Shown: positions 54,630-61,632 of the stretch, in pieces
Position numbering within the stretch: the first letter of the stretch is position 1
Layout of the letters: each line of letters opens with the position of its first letter
NCBI RefSeq assembly: GCF_014653945.1
Contig: NZ_BNAU01000007.1
Location: forward strand, 1 to 64,000
Reading direction: 5' to 3'
Length of the DNA: 64,000 bases
Origin: Amycolatopsis deserti
Lineage (GTDB): Bacteria; Actinomycetota; Actinomycetes; Mycobacteriales; Pseudonocardiaceae
Program-made: the position numbers and the translations under genes
The notes under the pieces: generated by a model
The model's input: only the letters and a program-made list of their open reading frames with translations
Told to the model about the DNA's origin: nothing
Databases searched by the model: none

Positions 54630-54645
54630 AAAGGACTAGACCACT
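54630..54645. promoter_or_regulatory. DasR-like operator (dre) before anmK
   Basis: AAAGGACTAGACCACT matches the Streptomyces DasR consensus ACTGGTCTAGACCACT at 13 of 16 positions, with the right half perfect. It lies six bases before the anmK start, as dre sites often do near aminosugar genes. Implies control by N-acetylglucosamine/glucosamine-6-phosphate status (inference). Confidence 0.6.
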
Positions 54646-54650
54646 CGGTC

Positions 54651-55829
54651 ATGCGCGTCGTCGGGCTCATCTCCGGCACGTCGGTCGACGGGATCGACGT
54701 GGCACTGGCCGAGTTGGCCGCGTCCGGGGACGAGGTCGTGCTCGTCCCGCTCGGGCACGCCTCGCTCCCCTACCCCGATGACCTGCGGCGCGAGCTGCTC
54801 GCCACGCTGCCGCCGTCGGTCACCACCGTCGAGCAGGTCACGCGCCTGGACACCCGGGTCGGCCAGGCCTTCGCCGACGCCGCGAGCACCCTGGCCGGCA
54901 CAGCGGACCTGGTCGCCTCCCTCGGCCAGACCGTCTTCCACTGGGTCGAGGGCGGCCGCGCCCGCGGCACGCTGCAGCTGGGCCAGCCGGCCTGGATCGC
55001 CGAGCGGACCGGGCTGCCGGTGGTCGCCGACCTGCGGGCCCGCGACATCGCCGCGGGCGGGCACGGCGCTCCGCTGGCCAGCACGCTGGACGCGTTGTGG
55101 CTGCGGGACCTCGCCCCGGCCGTCGCGTTGAACATCGGCGGCATAGCCAACGTCACCGTCGTGCGGGCGGACGGCGTGCAGGCCTTCGACACCGGCCCGG
55201 GCAACGCCCTGCTCGACCTCGCCGCGCACCAGGTCACCGGCGGTGCCCAGAGCAGCGACCTCGACGGCGCGATCGCCGCCCGCGGCCAGATCCACGAAGA
55301 ACTGCTGGACCGTCTCCTCGCCGAGCCCTACTACGCGGCCCCGCCGCCGAAGTCGACCGGCAAGGAGCTGTTCCACGCCGGCTACCTGCGGGCGGCGACC
55401 GAGGGACTCGACGTCCGCGACGAGGACCTGCTCGCCACCCTCACCGAGCTGACCGCCGTCACGATCGCCCGCGCCTGCGCCGGCGCGACCACCGTGATCG
55501 TCTCCGGCGGCGGCGCCGACAACCCGTCGCTGATGCGCGCGCTGGCCCGGAACCTGCCCGGCACCCGGCTGGCGACCAGCGACGAGTTCGGCCTGCCGCG
55601 CGAGGCCAAGGAGGCGTACCTGACCGCGTTGCTCGGCTGGCTCACCTGGCACGGCGTCCCGGCGAACCTGCCGGACGCGACCGGCGCGCGCGGACCACGG
55701 CTGCTCGGCAGCATCACGCCGGGCGCGCACCCGCTGTCGATGCCCGCTCCACATCCGGTGACCGTCACCCGTCTGCGGGTAGCGGCCCACCCGGACCAAC
55801 CGATAGGAGTGCCTGATGCACCCAGTTGA
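54651..55829 (+). CDS. anmK: Anhydro-N-acetylmuramic acid kinase
   Basis: AnmK opens and phosphorylates 1,6-anhydroMurNAc from peptidoglycan turnover. The 392-aa protein starts MRVVGLISGTSVDGIDVALA, the family ATP-loop, with GIANVTVVRADGVQAFDTGP, IARACAGATTVIVSGGGADN and EFGLPREAKEAYLTALLGWL at the C-terminus. ATG 54651. It overlaps the symporter gene by 14 nt and carries a DasR-like site upstream, so it belongs to the aminosugar/cell-wall recycling set. Confidence 0.94.
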   Translation: MRVVGLISGTSVDGIDVALAELAASGDEVVLVPLGHASLPYPDDLRRELLATLPPSVTTVEQVTRLDTRVGQAFADAASTLAGTADLVASLGQTVFHWVEGGRARGTLQLGQPAWIAERTGLPVVADLRARDIAAGGHGAPLASTLDALWLRDLAPAVALNIGGIANVTVVRADGVQAFDTGPGNALLDLAAHQVTGGAQSSDLDGAIAARGQIHEELLDRLLAEPYYAAPPPKSTGKELFHAGYLRAATEGLDVRDEDLLATLTELTAVTIARACAGATTVIVSGGGADNPSLMRALARNLPGTRLATSDEFGLPREAKEAYLTALLGWLTWHGVPANLPDATGARGPRLLGSITPGAHPLSMPAPHPVTVTRLRVAAHPDQPIGVPDAPS

Positions 55830-57345
55830 CCTGGCGATCATCGTGGTCTACCTGGCCGCGATGCCCGCGATCGGCGTGCTCGTGGGGCGGCGCCAGCGCT
55901 CGGCGGCCGACTACTTCATCGGCGAACGCAGCCTGCCGTGGTGGGCGGTGTGCTTCTCGATCGTCGCCACCGAGACTTCGACGCTCACCGTGATCAGCAC
56001 CCCGGGCCTGATCTGGGCCGCCTCGGGCAACTACAACGGGCTGACTTACCTGCAACTGCCGTTCGGCTACATCATCGGCCGCACGCTGGTGTCGTTCGTG
56101 CTGCTGCCGCGCTACTTCAAGGGCCAGCAGACCACCGCGTACGCGTTCCTCGGGCAGCGGTTCGGCTCGGCCATGCAGGGCGTGTCGTCGGTGGCGTTCA
56201 TCGTGACGCGCCTGCTCGCCGAGGGCGTGCGGTTGTTCGCCGGCGCGATCCCGATCCAGGTCATCCTCAAGCACTTCGGGCTGCACACGTCGTACTGGCA
56301 GATCGTGGTGGTGCTGACCGCGCTGACCGTCATCTACGCACTGGTCGGCGGCATCAAGGCGGTCGTGTGGGTGGACGTGATCCAGCTGTCGGTCTACATC
56401 GGCGGCGCGATCATCGCGATGATCGTCCTGGCCGGGAAGCTGCCCGACGGGTGGACCTCGCGCGCCGCGGACGCCGGGATCTTCCGGCTGTTCGACTTCA
56501 ACTTCGATCCGCTGCACCTGCTGACCAGCCAGTACGCGTTCGTCGCGGCCGTGGTCGGCGGCGCGATCTTCACGATGGCCTCGCACGGCACCGACCAGCT
56601 GATCGTGCAGCGCTTCCTGGCCTGCCGCAGCGTCGCCGACGGGCGGAAGGCGCTGATCGGCAGCGGCATCGCGGTGACCATCCAGTTCGCCCTGTTCCTG
56701 CTGGTCGGCGCGATGCTGTGGGCGCACAACGGGTTCCGCACACTGCGCGAGCTGGGGGTGAAGGGCGACGACGTCTTCACCAACTTCATCACCAGCGAGC
56801 TGCCGGTGGGTGTGGCCGGGCTGCTGATCGCCGCCATCCTGGCCTCCACGATGGGCGCGCTGGCCTCGGCGCTGAACGCGTTGTCCAACTCCACGGTCGC
56901 CGACCTCTACCAGCGGTTCACCAAGCGCGCGCCGGAGGATTCGAAGCTGTTGCGGCACGGCCGGATCTGGACGCTGGTGTGGGCGGTGGTGTTCGCGGTG
57001 TTCGGGTCGCTGTTCAGCAACCGCAACAACCCGGTGATCGAGCAGGGCCTGTCCATCACCGGGTACACCTACGGCGCGATGCTGGGCGCGTTCTTCCTCG
57101 GCATGTGGGTCAAGCGGGCGCGGCAGCTGGACGCGATCATCGCGTTCGTGGTGACGGTCGCGGTGATGGCGGTCGTGGTGCTCGCGGTGAAGATCCCGCC
57201 CGCGCCCGGCGCGAAGCCGGTGGTGCTGGCGTTCCCGTGGTATACGCTGCTCGGCGTACTGATCACGCTCGTCGTGGGCGGCGCGCTGTCCCTGCGGCAC
57301 CGCACTGCGGACACCACGGCCCCGAAGGAACCGGAGCCGGTTTAG
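55816..57345 (+). CDS. Sodium/solute symporter (SSS family)
   Basis: A 509-aa SSS transporter with about 13-14 helices. Early segments IIVVYLAAMPAIGVLVGRRQ and ADYFIGERSLPWWAVCFSIV ATETS are typical; TDQLIVQRFLACRSVADG and ASTMGALASALNALSNSTVA follow. Some members import sialic acid or inositol. Given the overlap with anmK, it may import an anhydro-muropeptide sugar or related aminosugar (inference). ATG 55816. Confidence 0.88.
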   Translation: MHPVDLAIIVVYLAAMPAIGVLVGRRQRSAADYFIGERSLPWWAVCFSIVATETSTLTVISTPGLIWAASGNYNGLTYLQLPFGYIIGRTLVSFVLLPRYFKGQQTTAYAFLGQRFGSAMQGVSSVAFIVTRLLAEGVRLFAGAIPIQVILKHFGLHTSYWQIVVVLTALTVIYALVGGIKAVVWVDVIQLSVYIGGAIIAMIVLAGKLPDGWTSRAADAGIFRLFDFNFDPLHLLTSQYAFVAAVVGGAIFTMASHGTDQLIVQRFLACRSVADGRKALIGSGIAVTIQFALFLLVGAMLWAHNGFRTLRELGVKGDDVFTNFITSELPVGVAGLLIAAILASTMGALASALNALSNSTVADLYQRFTKRAPEDSKLLRHGRIWTLVWAVVFAVFGSLFSNRNNPVIEQGLSITGYTYGAMLGAFFLGMWVKRARQLDAIIAFVVTVAVMAVVVLAVKIPPAPGAKPVVLAFPWYTLLGVLITLVVGGALSLRHRTADTTAPKEPEPV

Positions 57346-57945
57346 ATGGACGCCAACGTCCTGCTGACCACCGCGGAGACCTGCACGGAGTTCCTGTCCG
57401 GGCAGCTGGAACGCGACTGGTCGGTCCCGGTGCCGGAGATGGACCTGACGGTCGCCGGCGTGGTCGCGCACATCAGCGACTGCCTGCACTGGTACGCCTA
57501 CGACCTGACCGCGGGCCCGGTCGAGCTGTCGACGATGGAGGCCCACGTGCGGGCCGGTTCGCCGCCGGCCGAGCTGCTGGTCACGCTCGGCACGACGGCG
57601 AAGGTGCTGGCCGCGGTGGTGGCGACGAGCGCGCCGGAAGCGCGCGGCTTCCACCCGTGGGGCATCGCCGACCCGGCCGGTTTCGCCGCGATGGCCTGCG
57701 ACGAGCTGCTGGTGCACACCCACGACGCGGCGCGCGGGCTGGGCGTGGAGTTCACGCCCAGCCCGCGCTTGGCGGCCGCCGCGCTGTACCGGTTGTTCCC
57801 GTGGACGCCGATGGACACCGACCCGTGGCCCACCTTGTTGTGGGCCAACGGGCGGACGTCCCTGCCGGGCCACCCGAGGCTGTCGAAGTGGCGGTGGCAC
57901 TGCGCACCACTGTCCGAATGGGACGGCAGCGCGCCGATCGCCTAG
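57346..57945 (+). CDS. DinB/mycothiol-dependent maleylpyruvate isomerase-like protein
   Basis: A 199-aa protein of the maleylpyruvate isomerase N-terminal/DinB-like superfamily: LLTTAETCTEFLSGQLERDW, LTVAGVVAHISDCLHWYAYD (first His), and CDELLVHTHDAARGLGVEF (HTHD motif), giving three His metal ligands. Commonly these proteins use mycothiol as thiol. ATG immediately after the symporter stop. Substrate unknown. Confidence 0.85.
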   Translation: MDANVLLTTAETCTEFLSGQLERDWSVPVPEMDLTVAGVVAHISDCLHWYAYDLTAGPVELSTMEAHVRAGSPPAELLVTLGTTAKVLAAVVATSAPEARGFHPWGIADPAGFAAMACDELLVHTHDAARGLGVEFTPSPRLAAAALYRLFPWTPMDTDPWPTLLWANGRTSLPGHPRLSKWRWHCAPLSEWDGSAPIA

Positions 57946-58517
57946 CTCCCGCGGATCCAGGCGTCGGTGCGGCGGATCCACCGGTTCACCCGCCGACCGC
58001 GCCAGATCGCGTGCAGCCACACCGCTCCCACCACGGCCACAGCGGCGATCAGGAGGGTCCGGCTCCACGCCGAGGTCAGCGGGAACCGCTGCACCGTGAA
58101 AACCACGCACAACAGCGGTGGCGGCAGGAGAAAGGCGAACAGCGCGACGAAGAACCCGATGCGGGAGTCCGTCGACGGGATCGGCGGCATCCGGTCCCCG
58201 CCCGTCGCGCGCAGGAACGACTCCCAGCCGAGGACCGCCTCGCCCAGGCGGGTCACCAGGCGTGGCCGCAGCTCCCGGTCGACGTAGGCGGCGATCCGGA
58301 ACACCGACATGAGGTGGTCGCAGTACCGGGACCACAAGACGCACGAGAAGACACCCAGGACCACGAGCGCCGCGTCGATGCGGCTCGAGGCCGTGATCCC
58401 GATGCCGAGCCCGACCAGGTTCAGGCCGAAGATCGCGCTCGCGTTCGTCTGGTGGAACAGGCTTTCGGCGCGAAGGCTGTCGTACTCCGCCTTGTCGATG
58501 TCGGTCGCATCGCTCAT
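57942..58517 (-). CDS. Hypothetical membrane protein
   Basis: A 191-aa protein with about three to four hydrophobic segments: FGLNLVGLGIGITASSRIDA, LVVLGVFSCVLWSRYCDHLM, FFVALFAFLLPPPLLCVVFT and LLIAAVAVVGAVWLHAIWRG. N-terminal ATDIDKAEYDSLRAESLFHQ is helical and cytoplasmic. No family recognised with confidence. Convergent with the preceding gene and overlapping by 4 nt. Confidence 0.65.
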   Translation of the reverse strand: MSDATDIDKAEYDSLRAESLFHQTNASAIFGLNLVGLGIGITASSRIDAALVVLGVFSCVLWSRYCDHLMSVFRIAAYVDRELRPRLVTRLGEAVLGWESFLRATGGDRMPPIPSTDSRIGFFVALFAFLLPPPLLCVVFTVQRFPLTSAWSRTLLIAAVAVVGAVWLHAIWRGRRVNRWIRRTDAWIRGS

Positions 58518-58599
58518 GGCTTCCCCTCACTGCCGGGCCTGGCAGTGAGGCTACGCGCCTTGTACCGCGATCAAGTCACGATCGATCGACGCTCGCGCC

Positions 58600-61137
58600 T
58601 CAGTCCTGCGCGGGCTGCGTCGGCGCGCCCTGGGAGTAGACCGTGTACCGCGACGCCGACCAGGCCGGCGCGCCGGCGACCGGCTCCAGCCGCACCCGCA
58701 CCGCGGTCTGGCCCGCCGTCGCCGAGGCCGGGATGTCGAAGCTGTCCTCCAGCCACCGCGAATGCGTGTTGCCCAGCGGCTGGTACCACTCGCCGACGAG
58801 CCGGTCGTTCACGAACACCCGCGCGTGCTGGAACGCCTGCGCCTGGTCGGACACGCGGTGCACCCGCAGTCCGCCGTTGGCCTGATCGACCCGCGCCGTG
58901 AACGTCACCGGCTGGGTCGTCGACGTCGTGGTCCCGGTGACCGGCGTGCGGTCCCGCTTGCCCTCGAACGTCGACGTCAGCGACTGGCGCGTCTCGCCGG
59001 GCGCGGAGTACCCGTGCTGCGACCGGCTCGCGTCGTCACCGACCTCGACCGCGTCGGTCTGGCTCATCGACGGCGTGGCCAGCCCGTACCAGTAGGCGGT
59101 CGAGCTGTAGTCGGCCGGCATCGACGACCGGTCACCGTGCTCGATGTCGAACTCGATGCCGTTGCCGAACGGGACGCCGTCGCCGATCATCAGCCGGTAG
59201 GCGTTGAGGCACACGTACCGGCAGCCGTCGCCCGCGTCCTCGCGGCTCACCAATCCGGCCTGCGGCATCGCGTACGGCACGCCCTCGACGAAGCCGTCGC
59301 GGCCGTCCTGGAAGTACCAGCCGGACTCGTAGAAATCCTCGGACCCGGTGCCGTGGATCGCCGGGCTGGCCGAGCCGTTCGGGTACATCCGCTCGTCGCC
59401 CTCGAGGTAGTTCAGCTGGTTCTGCCCCGGCGGGATGCCGCCGCGCATGGTGGACGTGACCCCGTAGAACACGCCGCGTCCGCGCGCCGTCAGGAAGTTC
59501 CAGTCCTGACCGGACACCGTCGCGGCGCGGCGCTGGGTGGCGTGGAAGTAGCCGATCGTGCCGTCGCGCAACCCGGCCGCCACGCCGGAGTCCGGCGCGG
59601 AGACCACCTCCAGACTGCCCCCGGTGACCGGCACGCCCGAGGTGTTGACCAGCTCGGCCACCGCGCTGCGGGCGTACGGCATCGGCCACCACGCGGTGAA
59701 CGCGCCGTTCTCGGTGGTGTCGATGGAGTGCAGCAGCGTCCGCGACGCGTACTTGCCGAGGCCGGAGCCGAAGAACTCGCCGACCGGGGCGTCGACCGTG
59801 GTCTGGCCGTCGAAGGTCAGCCGCAGCCGCAGGCCCTCCAGCACGGCCTCCGAGGCGGTGGCCTGCCCGGGATCGGCCGGGTAGCGGAAGCGCCGCAGGC
59901 CGGCCCACCGCTGACCGTCCACTGTGTACCCGTGCACGGCTTCCTCGTTGGGGTGGTTGTGGCCGACGTCGAGCACGTCGGTGCGGACCCACCGGCCGCC
60001 GACCAAGCTGTGCACCTCGTAGCGGAACTCGTTGACGTCCTCGCTGGAGGAGACGAACCTGGTCGCCACCTGCACCTGCGACCGGTTGCGGGTCAGGTCC
60101 GCGGGCACCTCGACGACCTGGTCCATCCAGCCGCCGCCGGCGCGGGCCGGGCCGCTGTAGAACTGGCCGGCCGGACGGCCGCCGACCAGCAGGTCCGCGC
60201 GCTGCTCGCCGATGCCCGCGTCGATGCGGCGGGTGATCCGCACGCCGTCGTTGTCCGGGGCGACGGCCGCCGTGAACGAACTGCCGCCCGCGCCGTACGC
60301 GCGACCGTCGTCGGCCAGCCCCGGCGCCGCGATGACCTGCGGCAACCGGAGGTTGAGCTGCGTGATGCGCCGCGCGCCGGACGGGAGCGGGATCGAGGCG
60401 GCGGCCCCGGCCGGGACGTCGACCGCGGCCGCCTGGGCGCGTGCCCCGGGTGCGGCCGGTTTCGGGTCGCGCACCCCGAAGCCGCGCAGGCGCTGGATGA
60501 CGTCGGTGGCCCGGTCGCCCGGGTTGAAGGTGCGCACGCCCGCCGCGTCGGCGAACTGGCGGTAGGTGACGTGGTAGAAGTGCGGGTTGTTCTCGGTGGT
60601 GATCCGCATCGAGGACGTGTACGGCATGGGCACCTTGATCACCGCACCGCCCATGGTGTCGGCCGAGTTGCCGACCAGCGGCCACACGAACGGCGCACCC
60701 TTCGAGCCGTCGACGATGTCCTGCAACGACCCCTGCAGCACCACTCGCCCGTCCAGCTCGATCGTGATCCGCCCGATCGCCGCGACCGAGGTCGACTGGT
60801 AGGTGAACCAGATCGAGGAGATCTCGCCCGGCCCGCGCGCGTCGGCGAGCAGGCAGTCGCCGTTCGGTTCCTGACGCAGGCACGAGTAAGTGCCGACGAA
60901 GCCGTCGTCGTTGTTGCCGGTGCGGTCGAAGCTGGAGAACTGTTTGACCTGCTCGCCGGGCCGCATGCGGGCGAGGCCGTCGATCGATCGGTAGACGTCC
61001 CAGCCGACCGGTCCCTTGTCGCTCGCGCCGGGGGCGGGCGCGGCACCGGCGGGCACACCCACGACGAGCGCGAGAACCATCCCGAGCACGACGATCACGG
61101 AGCGGTTTTTGGGCGCGACAAAGGAACTTTCGGGCAC
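58600..61137 (-). CDS. Secreted GH172 (DUF2961) family glycosidase
   Basis: An 845-aa protein with a Sec signal peptide (NRSVIVVLGMVLALVVGVPA, likely cut after AGAAP). The DUF2961/GH172 core is split: residues about 50-205 (LARMRPGEQVKQFSSFDRTG, ADARGPGEISSIWFTYQ) and about 490-720 (YFHATQRRAATVSGQDWNFL, GTGSEDFYESGWYFQDG, EHGDRSSMPADYSS). A beta-rich insert of about 280 residues lies between, and a C-terminal domain follows (QANGGLRVHRVSDQAQAFQH). GH172 enzymes include exo-acting arabinofuranosidases and fructofuranosidases; cell-wall arabinogalactan is a plausible substrate. GTG start at 61137. Confidence 0.88.
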   Translation of the reverse strand: MPESSFVAPKNRSVIVVLGMVLALVVGVPAGAAPAPGASDKGPVGWDVYRSIDGLARMRPGEQVKQFSSFDRTGNNDDGFVGTYSCLRQEPNGDCLLADARGPGEISSIWFTYQSTSVAAIGRITIELDGRVVLQGSLQDIVDGSKGAPFVWPLVGNSADTMGGAVIKVPMPYTSSMRITTENNPHFYHVTYRQFADAAGVRTFNPGDRATDVIQRLRGFGVRDPKPAAPGARAQAAAVDVPAGAAASIPLPSGARRITQLNLRLPQVIAAPGLADDGRAYGAGGSSFTAAVAPDNDGVRITRRIDAGIGEQRADLLVGGRPAGQFYSGPARAGGGWMDQVVEVPADLTRNRSQVQVATRFVSSSEDVNEFRYEVHSLVGGRWVRTDVLDVGHNHPNEEAVHGYTVDGQRWAGLRRFRYPADPGQATASEAVLEGLRLRLTFDGQTTVDAPVGEFFGSGLGKYASRTLLHSIDTTENGAFTAWWPMPYARSAVAELVNTSGVPVTGGSLEVVSAPDSGVAAGLRDGTIGYFHATQRRAATVSGQDWNFLTARGRGVFYGVTSTMRGGIPPGQNQLNYLEGDERMYPNGSASPAIHGTGSEDFYESGWYFQDGRDGFVEGVPYAMPQAGLVSREDAGDGCRYVCLNAYRLMIGDGVPFGNGIEFDIEHGDRSSMPADYSSTAYWYGLATPSMSQTDAVEVGDDASRSQHGYSAPGETRQSLTSTFEGKRDRTPVTGTTTSTTQPVTFTARVDQANGGLRVHRVSDQAQAFQHARVFVNDRLVGEWYQPLGNTHSRWLEDSFDIPASATAGQTAVRVRLEPVAGAPAWSASRYTVYSQGAPTQPAQD

Positions 61138-61396
61138 AGTGGGGACCCCCAGCCTGGACGGACCGCCCCGCGCTGACGCGCGAGTAATCGATTTCTGAAC
61201 TTAGCGCTAGGTGGCGCCGGTGTGTCTAGCGCCACATGGGTGGTTACTGATCGAACACTGAGGGTTATTACCCGGCGGCGGTGTCTGAAACGGACACTTT
61301 CGAGGGAAGTCGCCCAGCGCGGTCCCTGAACCAAAGCGGAGCTGGGTGGCCATCCCGGAGCCTGCCCGTCCGGCGAGGACATCTTTTGATCTTTTT

Positions 61397-61431
61397 CCCT
61401 GGCCTTCGGCCAGGGGGCGCCTCACGGCGCC
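61397..61431. repeat. Two adjacent short perfect hairpins
   Basis: CCCTGGCC-TTC-GGCCAGGG (61,397-61,415) and directly after it GGCGCC-TCAC-GGCGCC (61,416-61,431). On the minus strand they are followed by an A-rich, not a U-rich, stretch, so they do not look like a terminator for smc. Confidence 0.75.
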
Positions 61432-61448
61432 TAAAGGTCACCTTGGGC

Positions 61449-61576
61449 GACCTCCCCCGCCCCCGCTCCTTGATTGTGTTTCGGTCGCCGAGCAGGGTTG
61501 TCAAGGCGGGAAAGAGTACCTTGACAACCCTGATCGGCGACCAAAGATCGGCTGTGGATCGGGGGCGGGGGAGGTC
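61449..61576. repeat. 128-nt symmetric nested dyad
   Basis: Three perfect nested arms: GACCTCCCCCGCCCCCG (61,449-61,465) with 61,560-61,576; GGTCGCCG (61,483-61,490) with 61,535-61,542; AGGGTTGTCAAGG (61,494-61,506) with 61,519-61,531. The loop is 12 nt. Left and right internal spacers are equal in length (17/17 and 3/3) but not complementary. The structure is centred 120 nt from the smc stop. Confidence 0.9.
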
Positions 61577-61632
61577 TGGGGCGTAGTCGGTTTCGTTACG
61601 TTGCCGGGCGGCGGTTTGCTGGTGTGCCTTGC

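Larger units (their letters stand above)
61138..61632. other. 495-nt structured spacer between smc and the GH172 gene
   Basis: No gene. It contains a string of inverted repeats from 61,397 to 61,576, listed separately, plus AT-rich patches (TTTTGATCTTTTT near 61,384). The open frames that cross it (up to about 118 codons) have no domain and read through both arms of the dyads, so they are rejected as genes. Confidence 0.7.

Noticed and set aside
55765..58530. 921-codon minus-strand frame across the symporter and maleylpyruvate-isomerase-like genes
   Set aside because: Antisense shadow of two good genes; only the separate frame at 57,942-58,517 is a plausible minus-strand gene.
61384..61415. 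Intrinsic terminator of smc
   Set aside because: The hairpin is followed by an A-rich stretch, not a U-run, on the smc transcript strand.
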